Shown one piece after another: positions 1 through 6,976 of a stretch of 39,613 nt of DNA. The stretch comes from an uncultured Sphingobacteriales bacterium. GTDB lineage: Bacteria > Bacteroidota > Bacteroidia > Chitinophagales > Chitinophagaceae. The translations under genes and the position numbers were made by a program. The notes under the pieces were generated by a model. It was not told the DNA's origin and did not search any database. It saw only the letters and a list, made by a program, of their open reading frames with translations. Position 1 is the first letter of the stretch, and each line of letters starts with the position of its first letter. The stretch is taken from the NCBI GenBank assembly GCA_946479435.1, contig CAMLFX010000019.1, forward strand, positions 1 through 39,613, read 5' to 3'.

Positions 1-150
1 ACCAGTGCCATGATAATGGTGAATAGCGTGGTGAGTATAGATGTGCCTGACAGGGCGATAGTGGGTGGTAGTCCGGCGAAAATAATAGGTGAAGTGATAC
101 TGAGCGATGATGCAGAGCCGGTCTTAAAATTCTTTAGTAATGGTAAGTGA
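1..150 (+). CDS. C-terminal end of a hexapeptide-repeat (left-handed beta-helix) acetyltransferase, partial
   Basis: The gene enters from the left edge in frame 1 and ends at TGA 148-150, leaving 49 visible residues. They contain the run VPDRAIVGGSPAKIIG, the typical last coil and exit of O- or N-acetyltransferases of the hexapeptide class (the serine acetyltransferase, WbbJ and sugar acetyltransferase group). These enzymes move acetyl from acetyl-CoA onto a sugar or amino acid. The tail after the motif is short and acidic. Its last 11 bases overlap the start of the next gene, so the two are almost certainly co-transcribed and perhaps translationally coupled. With an amidotransferase next door, a sugar acetyltransferase for a polysaccharide precursor is the best guess. 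The substrate cannot be told from this fragment. Confidence 0.8.
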   Translation, partial: TSAMIMVNSVVSIDVPDRAIVGGSPAKIIGEVILSDDAEPVLKFFSNGK

Positions 151-1315
151 GTTGCAGATGTGTACCCGTTGTATTTACGATAGTAAAGTATCGGGCATCA
201 GCTTCGATGAGCAGGGCGTGTGCAATTACTGCCACGTGATGGACACCTTGCAGGAAGAATATAAAACAGGCACACAAGCAGGTATAGATACCTTCAACAA
301 AATACTGGAAGACATAAAGGAAGCGGGTAAAGGTAAGCAGTACGATTGCGTAGTGGGCGTGAGCGGTGGTACCGATTCATCGTACATGCTGCACCTTGCG
401 GTAAAAGAGTGGGGGCTCAGGCCGCTGGCCGTGCATTATGATAATACCTGGAATACCGCGATAGCTACCGAGAACATACGCAAGGTATTAGGTAAACTAA
501 AAGTTGACCTGTACACGCACGTTGTGGATAATAAAGAAGCAGACGATATATTCCGCTCGTTTTTTAAAGCAGGTGTGCCAGAGCTAGATGGATCGACCGA
601 TATAGCACTGGCGGAAACATTGTACCGCGCCTGTAATAAATACGGTATCAAGTATCAGTTGGAAGGACATTCTTATAAAGCAGAAGGCATATCGCCACTG
701 GGTGTGGTATATGTAGATGGTAAATACATCAGCAGTATACACAAGCGCTTTGGGAAGATGAAGATGAAGACTTTCCCAAATATGCCCTTGACTTCATTCC
801 TTAAATGGACGGTTGTTAAGCGCATAAAAAAAATAAGGCCACTTTGGTATATACCATACTCCAAGCAAATGGCAAGGGAGTTTTTGGAAAGTGAATATGG
901 CTGGCAGTATTATGGCGGTCACCATTTGGAGAACAGGATGAGTGCGTTCAATCATAGCGTGTATTATCCTGAAAGGTTTGATATTGACCAAAGGAATAAT
1001 AGCCTATCGGCAGCAGTACGCTCGGGCGATATGAAGCGCGAAGATGCATTGGCACAATATGCTACACCACCTGTGGTAGAACCTGAACTGCTGAACTACT
1101 TTAAAAAGCGCATGCAGCTGAGCGATGAAGAATATGAAACCCTGATGCGCGCGCCCAAGAAATATTTCTGGAACTACGATACCTATAAGAAAACCTTTGA
1201 ACGGTTGAGGCCATTATTTTATACGTTATACAAAGCACACCTGGTACCTAAGAGTTTTTATCTGAAATACTGCTTTCCACTGGATATGGAAAAGCTGAAA
1301 AAAATGGCAGCCTGA
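140..1315 (+). CDS. wbpG: N-acetyl sugar amidotransferase, WbpG/PseA type
   Basis: A 391-residue protein of the N-acetyl sugar amidotransferase family, which turns an acetamido group on a nucleotide sugar into an acetamidino group for O-antigen or flagellin sugars. Two CxxC pairs (Cys8/Cys11 and Cys28/Cys31) form a likely zinc site, and an ATP pyrophosphatase PP-loop reads SGGTDS at residues 75-80 after VVGV. Family knowledge: WbpG takes ammonia from a HisH/HisF-like glutaminase pair, and exactly such a pair follows without gaps. The start ATG at 140 lies inside the upstream acetyltransferase gene. The stop TGA shares one base with the next ATG. The sugar modified (a 2,3-diacetamido uronic acid, pseudaminic or legionaminic acid) cannot be decided here. 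Length is normal for the family. Confidence 0.9.
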   Translation: MVSELQMCTRCIYDSKVSGISFDEQGVCNYCHVMDTLQEEYKTGTQAGIDTFNKILEDIKEAGKGKQYDCVVGVSGGTDSSYMLHLAVKEWGLRPLAVHYDNTWNTAIATENIRKVLGKLKVDLYTHVVDNKEADDIFRSFFKAGVPELDGSTDIALAETLYRACNKYGIKYQLEGHSYKAEGISPLGVVYVDGKYISSIHKRFGKMKMKTFPNMPLTSFLKWTVVKRIKKIRPLWYIPYSKQMAREFLESEYGWQYYGGHHLENRMSAFNHSVYYPERFDIDQRNNSLSAAVRSGDMKREDALAQYATPPVVEPELLNYFKKRMQLSDEEYETLMRAPKKYFWNYDTYKKTFERLRPLFYTLYKAHLVPKSFYLKYCFPLDMEKLKKMAA

Positions 1316-1926
1316 TGGTGACGATAGTAGATTACGGAATGGGCAACCTTGGCTCGGTGCATAATATGTTCAACTACCTGAAGGTGCAGAACAATATAAC
1401 CAGCGACATAAACGAAATAGAGAAGGCTGAGCGGTTGCTGCTACCGGGGGTTGGCTCTTTTGATGCTGCTATGCTGAAAATAAAAGATGCCGGTTTGCGC
1501 GATGTGCTGCAGTATAAAGCAATGGAACAAAAAGTGCCTGTACTAGGTATATGCCTGGGTATGCAGCTATTAACCACGGGCAGCGAAGAAGGAATGATGC
1601 AAGGGCTTGGATGGATAGATGCCACTACGCAACGCTTCCGGTTTACTGACAAGGGCATGAAGGTGCCACACATGGGCTGGAACCTTGCGCGGGAAATACA
1701 ACCCAGCGTATTGACCAAAGACCTGACTGAAGAGCCCAGGTTTTATTTTGTACACTCATATTACGTAACTGCCGCTGATGAAAAAAATGTACTGATGCGC
1801 ACGCATTATGGTCGCGATTTTGATTCGGTAATAACCAATGGAGAGAATATATATGGCGCACAGTTTCACCCCGAGAAGAGCCATAAATTTGGTATGCAAT
1901 TGTTTAAAAACTTCGCACAACTATAA
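1315..1926 (+). CDS. hisH: HisH-like glutamine amidotransferase subunit for sugar amidination
   Basis: A 203-residue class I glutamine amidotransferase like HisH, the glutaminase half of imidazole glycerol phosphate synthase. The nucleophile Cys80 sits in GICLGMQ, and the His185/Glu187 pair sits in FHPEK near the C-terminus, so the triad is complete. The oxyanion region PGVGSFD is also present. The gene starts on the last base of the amidotransferase stop codon and ends directly against the HisF-like gene, so the three are one translational unit. In this setting the enzyme most likely makes ammonia for the WbpG-type protein, as the second HisH copy does in Pseudomonas O-antigen loci, rather than for histidine synthesis. 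No other histidine genes are in the window. Confidence 0.9.
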   Translation: MVTIVDYGMGNLGSVHNMFNYLKVQNNITSDINEIEKAERLLLPGVGSFDAAMLKIKDAGLRDVLQYKAMEQKVPVLGICLGMQLLTTGSEEGMMQGLGWIDATTQRFRFTDKGMKVPHMGWNLAREIQPSVLTKDLTEEPRFYFVHSYYVTAADEKNVLMRTHYGRDFDSVITNGENIYGAQFHPEKSHKFGMQLFKNFAQL

Positions 1927-2688
1927 ATGCTGAGAACGCGCGTAATACCTTGTTTGCAGCTGATAGGCGATAGCCTGGTAAAGACGGTGAAGTTTGCCAA
2001 CCCCGCTTATATTGGCGACCCTGTAAATACAGTACGCATATTCAACGAACTGGAAGTAGATGAATTGTGCCTGTTGGGCATACGCAACACCTTGAATAAA
2101 CAGCCGCCCCACTTTGCGCTATTACAGCAAATAGCCAATGAATGCTTTATGCCTTTAAGCTATGGCGGCGGCATAGATAGTTTTGAAACAGCGCAAAAGA
2201 TATTTTCCATAGGATTTGAAAAAATAATACTGAATACAGCCGCATACAGGCAACCGCAATTAATAGAACAGATAGCTTCACATTTTGGTTCGCAGGCAGT
2301 GATAGTATCAGTTGATGTGAAGAAGAACATGTGGGGCAGACATCATGTATTCATTAATAACGGTACTGAAAAAATAGATGCTGATGCTGTAAACTGGGTG
2401 CAACAACTGGAAGCACAAGGCGCCGGTGAAATTTTACTAACCAGTATAGATAGAGAAGGTACCTGGAATGGATATGATATTGATATAACGGCGAAGATAG
2501 CCGATGCAATAAGTGTACCTGTAATAGCTAACGGTGGTGCGGGGAGTATAGCCCATATAGCTGAAGTAGTAAAGAACGGGCATGCATCAGCCGCGGCTGT
2601 TAGTAGTATGGTTATGTATCAAAAGAAGGGGATGGGCGTACTGGTTAACTTTCCTGATAAGGAAGGGCTCAATAACCTGCTAAGCTAA
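1927..2688 (+). CDS. hisF: HisF-like ammonia-channel subunit for sugar amidination
   Basis: A 253-residue (beta/alpha)8 barrel of the HisF family, starting at the first base after the HisH-like stop codon. HisF of histidine synthesis begins with VIPCLD, where Asp11 is catalytic. Here the sequence reads VIPCLQL, with Gln at position 11, while the second catalytic Asp is kept (Asp130 in VSVD). The phosphate-binding glycine runs (YGGGI at 79-83, NGGAGS in the C-terminal half) are present. Loss of Asp11 fits the specialised HisF2 proteins of O-antigen clusters, which probably only dock HisH and channel ammonia to the WbpG-like enzyme. Calling it histidine biosynthesis would therefore probably be wrong. 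Confidence 0.88.
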   Translation: MLRTRVIPCLQLIGDSLVKTVKFANPAYIGDPVNTVRIFNELEVDELCLLGIRNTLNKQPPHFALLQQIANECFMPLSYGGGIDSFETAQKIFSIGFEKIILNTAAYRQPQLIEQIASHFGSQAVIVSVDVKKNMWGRHHVFINNGTEKIDADAVNWVQQLEAQGAGEILLTSIDREGTWNGYDIDITAKIADAISVPVIANGGAGSIAHIAEVVKNGHASAAAVSSMVMYQKKGMGVLVNFPDKEGLNNLLS

Positions 2689-2766
2689 TTTCTTAATAAT
2701 TAGTGAGTAAGATGTTATCTACAGGTTAAACGGGTTTTGCGATTTCCCATAATGTATAATATGTTT

Positions 2767-2774
2767 TAAATTTG
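2767..2774 (+). promoter_or_regulatory. Candidate -7 box (TAAATTTG) for the exosortase micro-operon
   Basis: TAAATTTG fits the Bacteroidota -7 consensus TAnnTTTG. It lies about 85 bases before the first gene of the PID-CTERM/exosortase unit. No well-spaced TTG -33 box is obvious, so the call rests on the -7 box and its position in a 171-base gap. Confidence 0.4.
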
Positions 2775-2809
2775 TGCTGTATTCACACGTTTTAATCTAA
2801 GTATAGAGG

Positions 2810-2843
2810 TTGCCAACGGGGCAATACCATTTGCCGGTATTGC
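2810..2843 (+). promoter_or_regulatory. Overlapping hairpins in the leader of the exosortase micro-operon
   Basis: A perfect 8-base inverted repeat (GCAATACC 2821-2828, GGTATTGC 2836-2843) has a 7-base loop. TTGCC at 2810-2814 could instead pair with GGCAA at 2820-2824, and that pairing would open the larger stem. A second TTGCC lies in the loop at 2831-2835. No T-run follows, so it does not look like a terminator. It ends 16 bases before the start codon and could affect translation or mRNA stability; that role is inference. Confidence 0.4.
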
Positions 2844-2859
2844 ATAGTAGTACTTAATT

Positions 2860-3132
2860 ATGAAATCAATAAATCAATATCACAATATGTTTTTGAAGAG
2901 TCTGTTGATCTTATCTTTCGCATTGTTGCCGTTAGCTGTATTTGCAGGTGGTGGTGGCGGTCATCACGGTGGTGGTGGTAATAGTGGTAACGGTGGCGGT
3001 AATGGCGGCGGCGGTGTGCCACTGGATGGTGGTATCAGCCTGTTAGTAGCAGCGGGTGTAGGCTATGGCGCTAAAAAAATGGCTGAAAACAAAAAGAAAA
3101 ACCGAACAGCAGAACCTACCGAGGGCAAATAA
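2860..3132 (+). CDS. Small Gly-rich secreted protein with PID-CTERM-like C-terminal sorting signal
   Basis: A 90-residue protein. Residues 1-29 look like a signal peptide (hydrophobic 11-27, likely cut AVFA|G). Residues 30-52 are a Gly/His/Asn low-complexity stretch. Then come VPLDGG at 53-58, a hydrophobic helix of about 13 residues, and a basic tail with AKKMAENKKK. The order motif, hydrophobic segment, basic cluster is the layout of exosortase sorting signals, and (I/L)DGG followed by a small hydrophobic helix matches what I know as the Bacteroidota PID-CTERM type. The mature part would be barely 25 residues before the motif, so the protein may act as a short surface or matrix peptide. An alternative start is Met10. 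The stop overlaps the exosortase ATG by one base, pointing to coupled production of substrate and enzyme. Confidence 0.75.
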   Translation: MKSINQYHNMFLKSLLILSFALLPLAVFAGGGGGHHGGGGNSGNGGGNGGGGVPLDGGISLLVAAGVGYGAKKMAENKKKNRTAEPTEGK

Positions 3133-3659
3133 TGCAAGCAGTAAAGAAGCTTTATAACGATATACCACAACCTGTAAAAAGGTTTTTAATAAGGGCGGCG
3201 ATATTCTTTGTAGTGTGGCGCTTGCTATACTATTTTGTATTGGGCCCAACACATATACCCGATCAGCAGCTTATTGACGTGGTGATCTTTGGTACCAAGG
3301 CCGTGCTATCGCTTTTTTACGATAACTTAAGTAAGCTGGGCGATGTAATATACATAAACGGCGCCGCCACACTGCAGGTAGCTAAAGACTGCAACGGGCT
3401 TGAACTTATAGTTGTTTACCTGGGTTTTTTAATATGCTGGCCTACCAATGCAGCACGCTTTTGGAAATATGCGCTTATAGGGCCGGTTATTATTACCATT
3501 CTAAATATTTTCCGCTGTGCTGCCCTGGGGGTAATGTTTTACCACAACAATTCTTTTTCCGACTTTGCGCACCACTATTTGTTTAAGCTTATTATCTATG
3601 GTGTAACATTCTGGCTGTGGGTAAAGTATAGTAAAAAGCAGCCTGCCAATGCAAAATAA
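3132..3659 (+). CDS. Exosortase/archaeosortase family transpeptidase, compact Bacteroidota type
   Basis: A 175-residue polytopic membrane protein. It carries the exosortase signature residues: Cys87 in KDCNGLELI, Arg128 in NIFRCAAL and His147/His148 in DFAHHYLF, each beside membrane segments. Exosortases recognise C-terminal tripartite signals and are thought to cleave and transfer the protein to a surface polymer or lipid. It is far shorter than proteobacterial EpsH-like XrtA and resembles the small Bacteroidota types (XrtF or XrtX class; which one is undecided). The substrate-like gene precedes it with a one-base overlap, and the partner membrane gene begins 11 bases before its stop. Position next to polysaccharide genes fits the usual exosortase context. 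Confidence 0.85.
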   Translation: MQAVKKLYNDIPQPVKRFLIRAAIFFVVWRLLYYFVLGPTHIPDQQLIDVVIFGTKAVLSLFYDNLSKLGDVIYINGAATLQVAKDCNGLELIVVYLGFLICWPTNAARFWKYALIGPVIITILNIFRCAALGVMFYHNNSFSDFAHHYLFKLIIYGVTFWLWVKYSKKQPANAK

Positions 3660-4029
3660 ATGGAGGCCATGGATAGGCCTTGCTATTATTGTAATACTGT
3701 CGTGGGTAGAGTTGCAGTTTTTTACTGAAACAGATGCTGTAGGAGAAGTTGAAAGGCAGGTAGCACACATCACTTTCCTGCTACTGATAATGGCTACCGG
3801 CTATATTGCATTATACAGGCACCGGGCCAAATGGCTTAAATCGCTTTGGCTGCTGGCTTATGCAATTGTACTATTGATAATAGTGGGTGTAGGAGTACTG
3901 AACCGCAGGGTAGTGCCCTTCGGTGTAGATTTTTTAGACGAGATACACCAGCTGCGCGTATTTTTTAGTACGCCCATTCCTTTCCTGATACTGATGGCTA
4001 TACCGCATAAGCGCTTGCCTAAAGAATAA
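3649..4029 (+). CDS. Exosortase-associated small integral membrane protein
   Basis: A 126-residue protein with about four hydrophobic segments (roughly 9-25, 42-56, 66-85 and 108-119). A conserved-looking block RVVPFGVDFLDEI lies around residues 87-99, between the last two. No enzymatic motif is visible. Small membrane proteins directly after an exosortase are known in Bacteroidota as exosortase-system-associated proteins, and the length, topology and 11-base overlap with the exosortase gene support that reading. Its function is unknown in general; it could assist substrate access or stabilise the sortase. The unit ends here: the next gene is on the opposite strand, and no strong hairpin terminator is seen in the 38-base gap. 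Confidence 0.65.
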   Translation: MQNKWRPWIGLAIIVILSWVELQFFTETDAVGEVERQVAHITFLLLIMATGYIALYRHRAKWLKSLWLLAYAIVLLIIVGVGVLNRRVVPFGVDFLDEIHQLRVFFSTPIPFLILMAIPHKRLPKE

Positions 4030-4067
4030 ACAATAGTTAGATTTTTTCTTAGCTGATACTTATAAAG

Positions 4068-4547
4068 CTATTGGAGTCTGAATACAACAGGTAGTGTATA
4101 ATACACATTGACAAACTGCCCGTTTTGCCTGCCGGGCTTCCATTTAGGCATCGCTCTTACTACACGTAGCGCTTCCGCATCCAGCAATTCATTGCCTGTA
4201 GAGCGTACAATTTCAGCCTGGCCAACTGAACCATCTTTACGGATGATCATCTTAACATACGCGCGGCCTTCAATGCCTTCTTTCTCAGCCTCTTTGGGGT
4301 AATGTGTATTATGAGCCATATAGCTGGCTAAGCTATTGCCGGGGAAGGACGGCATCTCTTCCACATACATAAATATTTCTGGTGGAGATGGTGGGGTAGC
4401 AGGTTGATGCGCCACTTCACCGGGTGCAGGCGGATCTATAGCTGCAGGTTCTTGTTCAACTACTGGTTTTTGCTTTTTTGTTTGGGCAGAGGCTATGAAG
4501 CAACTGCCGGCAAGTATTGCAATGAGTATGTATTTAGGTATTGTCAT
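4068..4547 (-). CDS. Secreted free-standing TonB C-terminal domain protein
   Basis: A 159-residue protein with a cleavable-looking signal peptide (residues 1-21, ASA|Q). A Lys/Pro/Glu-rich linker follows, then a TonB C-terminal domain from about 75 to the end: THYPKEAEKEGIEGRAYVKM, then DGSV, LLDAEALRVVRAMPKWKPG and a final beta strand. Normal TonB proteins keep an uncleaved N-terminal helix that docks ExbB/ExbD. Here the hydrophobic segment ends in a good cleavage site, so a soluble periplasmic protein is more likely than an energy transducer. It follows a paralogue by 12 bases, and the two are probably one operon and an old tandem duplication. Function unknown. Confidence 0.75.
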   Translation of the reverse strand: MTIPKYILIAILAGSCFIASAQTKKQKPVVEQEPAAIDPPAPGEVAHQPATPPSPPEIFMYVEEMPSFPGNSLASYMAHNTHYPKEAEKEGIEGRAYVKMIIRKDGSVGQAEIVRSTGNELLDAEALRVVRAMPKWKPGRQNGQFVNVYYTLPVVFRLQ

Positions 4548-4559
4548 TTGTTATCAAAA

Positions 4560-5054
4560 TTACTTCAAAGAAAACAACACCGGTACTTTAGCATAAGCAT
4601 CCACATCGCTGTCCGCTATTCTCCCGGGTATCCATTTGGGCATCAGGCGCACCACACGTACCGCTTCTGCATCCAGTTCATCATTACCAGATGAGCGCAC
4701 AATATCGGGCAAGTCATGACTGCCATCTCTATGTACAATCATCATGATGACCACGCGGCCCTCTATGCTATCTTTCTTAGCCTGTGGAGGGTATTGTATA
4801 TTATGATCGAGAAAAGCCTGTAATGAGTCGCCGGGGAAGGTTGGTGCCTTATCCACTACCATATATACTTCCGATGAACCTACTGCGGGCGCATCACCCT
4901 CATGTTTCATACCCCTGTGTCCACCTCGTCCGCCTCTTCCATTCATGCCATTCATCATGTTCATGCCATTCATATTGCTGTTCATACCGCCTATCTGTGC
5001 ATAAGAAGCAGTACCCAAAAGCAAAAAGATGGGGAGGAGAAAATACAGCCGCAT
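4560..5054 (-). CDS. Secreted TonB C-terminal domain protein with Met/Asn/Gly-rich linker
   Basis: A 164-residue paralogue of the downstream gene. It has a signal peptide at 1-19 (SYA|Q), then a low-complexity segment at 22-48 rich in Met, Asn, Gly, Arg and His, followed by a TonB-C domain (about 80-164) with NIQYPPQAKKDSIEGRVVIM, HRDGS and ELDAEAVRVVRLMPKWIPG. The Met/His-rich linker could bind metal, but it may simply be flexible; this is speculation. It is the first gene of the two-gene minus-strand unit. The pgk terminator lies 59 bases upstream of its start, so it should have its own promoter between 5055 and 5112. No confident box was identified there. Confidence 0.75.
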   Translation of the reverse strand: MRLYFLLPIFLLLGTASYAQIGGMNSNMNGMNMMNGMNGRGGRGGHRGMKHEGDAPAVGSSEVYMVVDKAPTFPGDSLQAFLDHNIQYPPQAKKDSIEGRVVIMMIVHRDGSHDLPDIVRSSGNDELDAEAVRVVRLMPKWIPGRIADSDVDAYAKVPVLFSLK

Positions 5055-5112
5055 ATTATGTTTTTAAATGAATTGTTTAGATAGTGTAAATGTCGGAAAG
5101 TTTAAGAAACAA

Positions 5113-5137
5113 AAAGCCGGTGCATTACACCGGCTTT
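5113..5137 (-). terminator. Intrinsic terminator of pgk
   Basis: A perfect 10-base stem (5113-5122 with 5128-5137, core GCCGGTG/CACCGGC) has a 5-base loop. On the minus strand it is followed by a T-run. It sits 20 bases after the pgk stop codon. Confidence 0.88.
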
Positions 5138-5157
5138 AAATATTAGTAACAGGAAGA

Positions 5158-6369
5158 TTAACCCCTGATAGCTTTGATACCGGGTAACTCTTTGCCTTCA
5201 AACACTTCCAGCAAAGCGCCACCGCCTGTGGATACATAACTTACTTTATCAGCAAAGTGGAACTTGTTTACGGCTGCAACGCTATCGCCACCACCTACCA
5301 GTGAATAAGCACCATTTTCAGTAGCTTCAGCCACTGCCTGCGCTACGCATTTGGTACCGTGCTGGAACTTTTCCATTTCGAACACACCCATAGGGCCGTT
5401 CCAAAGTATGGTCTTCGATTCTTTGATGACTTTTGTGAATGTCTCGCAAGCCATTTGCCCAATGTCTAGCCCCATCCAGCCTTCAGGTATCTCGGTATTG
5501 TTAGCTGAAGATGTGTTGGCATCAGCGGCAAATTTATCGGCAATAATGCTATCGGCAGGCAGGTGTATGCATACGCCTTTTGCTTCTGCCTTCTTCATCA
5601 GTTCAAGCGCCGTATCCAGGCGGTCTTCTTCGCAAAGCGAATTACCAATATGGCAACCCTGCGCTTTGTAGAAAGTATATGCCATACCGCCACCTATTAT
5701 GATATCGGTAGCTATATTCAGCAGGTTCTCGATGATCATGATCTTATCAGAAACCTTAGCGCCACCTATAATAGCCGTGAAAGGCTTCTTGCTGTTATGT
5801 AGTATTTCTTCCGCAGCAGCTACTTCACTTTCCATCAACAGGCCGAACATGCGGTTCTCAGGGGCAAAAGAAGAGGCTATGATGGCTGTAGAAGCATGCG
5901 CACGGTGAGCGGTACCAAAAGCATCGTTCACATATACATCGCCCAGTTTAGCCAGTTTTTCAGCGAAGGCAGTATCGCCTTTTTCTTCTTCTTTATGATA
6001 ACGCAGGTTTTCCAGCAACAGTACTTCACCCTCTTTCAGGTTTGCAGCTTTTTGTGCGGCATCTTCGCCTACGCTATCGGTAGCAAACTGTACGGGCTTA
6101 TCTAACAAGCCTGAAAGATGTTCGCCAACCAGTTTCAGAGAAAAATCGGCCAGGGTAAGGTGGGGCTTCTTTTCCATGTCTTTAGCCGGGCGGCCCAGGT
6201 GGCTCATCAGTACTACGCTGCCGCCATCGTCCAGTACTTTTTTAATAGTAGGCATGGCTGCGCGTATGCGTGTATCGTCGGTAACCTTACCGTCTTTTAT
6301 AGGTACGTTAAAATCGACACGTATCAGTGCCTTTTTACCATCGAAGTTGAAGTTGCTGAATTTGCTCAT
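5158..6369 (-). CDS. pgk: Phosphoglycerate kinase
   Basis: A 403-residue enzyme of normal length that converts 1,3-bisphosphoglycerate and ADP to 3-phosphoglycerate and ATP in glycolysis. Family motifs appear in order: RVDFNVPI near the N-terminus, [38 protein letters not shown] and the C-terminal GGGDSVAAV nucleotide loop. The start is taken at ATG 6369 (MSKFSNFNF). An in-frame upstream codon would add 13 residues that do not look like the family and that overlap a probable promoter box. Upstream on the same strand lie the AHSA1-like gene and gap, with a terminator after gap. A strong terminator closes pgk. Confidence 0.97.
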   Translation of the reverse strand: MSKFSNFNFDGKKALIRVDFNVPIKDGKVTDDTRIRAAMPTIKKVLDDGGSVVLMSHLGRPAKDMEKKPHLTLADFSLKLVGEHLSGLLDKPVQFATDSVGEDAAQKAANLKEGEVLLLENLRYHKEEEKGDTAFAEKLAKLGDVYVNDAFGTAHRAHASTAIIASSFAPENRMFGLLMESEVAAAEEILHNSKKPFTAIIGGAKVSDKIMIIENLLNIATDIIIGGGMAYTFYKAQGCHIGNSLCEEDRLDTALELMKKAEAKGVCIHLPADSIIADKFAADANTSSANNTEIPEGWMGLDIGQMACETFTKVIKESKTILWNGPMGVFEMEKFQHGTKCVAQAVAEATENGAYSLVGGGDSVAAVNKFHFADKVSYVSTGGGALLEVFEGKELPGIKAIRG

Positions 6370-6405
6370 GTTATTTCTATATAGTGTGTATGCCCTAAGG
6401 CGCGA

Positions 6406-6413
6406 CAAAAATA
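6406..6413 (-). promoter_or_regulatory. Candidate -7 box (TATTTTTG) for pgk
   Basis: On the minus strand this reads TATTTTTG, a match to TAnnTTTG, 36 bases before the chosen pgk start. It lies across the longer in-frame reading of pgk, which argues for the shorter start. No clear -33 TTG was found. Confidence 0.35.
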
Positions 6414-6443
6414 ATCAATGCAGGTTGTATATAAATAGCTTTT

Positions 6444-6881
6444 TTATTCGTCCTCTACCAGCTTCTTCAGGCCATGCAGCACTTTGGTCCAGCCTTTGTC
6501 CGATTTTTCCACGCGCTCTTCATAACCTTCGGCACTGCCCACGTCGTCGGTAACACGCAGGGTAGTAATACCATCCTCTTCAGTAAGTACATCTGTGACT
6601 GTTGAAAAATTATCAGGCTCGTCGTCTTTTTTGTGGCCGTTCTTCAGGGTGTATTTCAGCATATTGCCTGGGTCTATATCTATAATAGTTCCGTGCATTT
6701 CTATATTGATGATCCAGAACATTTTGCCTTTGAAAGTAATAGGGGAGCCCTTTTGCCAGTCGGATAAAACCTCGCAGTGAAAGAAGTATTCTTTGGTCAT
6801 TTCGGGGTTGGTAAGCGCTTCCCAAACCTTTTCTTTGGGGGCGTTTATTTGTATCCGTTTAGTTATGGTGTGCGCATTCAT
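6444..6881 (-). CDS. SRPBCC/AHSA1-type (START-like) domain protein
   Basis: A 145-residue protein of the activator-of-Hsp90 homologue 1-like family. The N-terminal strand TITKRIQINAPKEKVWEALT is followed by the helix and turn TNPEMTKEYFFH. A central WQKGSPITFKGK and a C-terminal amphipathic helix after ESDKGW-like sequence complete the helix-grip fold. Such proteins bind small hydrophobic ligands or act as stress-related co-factors; many have no known function, and nothing here identifies the ligand. It lies between gap and pgk on the same strand, but the gap terminator separates it from gap. It may be transcribed with pgk or alone (74-base gap to pgk). Confidence 0.8.
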   Translation of the reverse strand: MNAHTITKRIQINAPKEKVWEALTNPEMTKEYFFHCEVLSDWQKGSPITFKGKMFWIINIEMHGTIIDIDPGNMLKYTLKNGHKKDDEPDNFSTVTDVLTEEDGITTLRVTDDVGSAEGYEERVEKSDKGWTKVLHGLKKLVEDE

Positions 6882-6927
6882 GGTTTACCTTGTTTTGCTA
6901 ACAATGCATTAGAATGATGCCAAGAAA

Positions 6928-6953
6928 AAAGCCTCCCGGTTGTGGGAGGCTTT
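6928..6953 (-). terminator. Intrinsic terminator of gap
   Basis: A perfect 10-base stem AAAGCCTCCC/GGGAGGCTTT (6928-6937 with 6944-6953) has a 6-base loop and is followed by a T-run on the minus strand. It starts 23 bases after the gap stop codon. Confidence 0.9.
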
Positions 6954-6976
6954 AATACTATATAAGTTGTTGTTTC

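Noticed and set aside
1315..2688. Histidine biosynthesis genes
   Set aside because: The HisF-like protein lacks Asp11, no other his genes are near, and the pair is fused to a WbpG-type gene.
4030..4080. CAATAG/CTATTG repeat after the exosortase unit as a terminator
   Set aside because: The arms are six bases and more than 30 bases apart, and no T-run follows.
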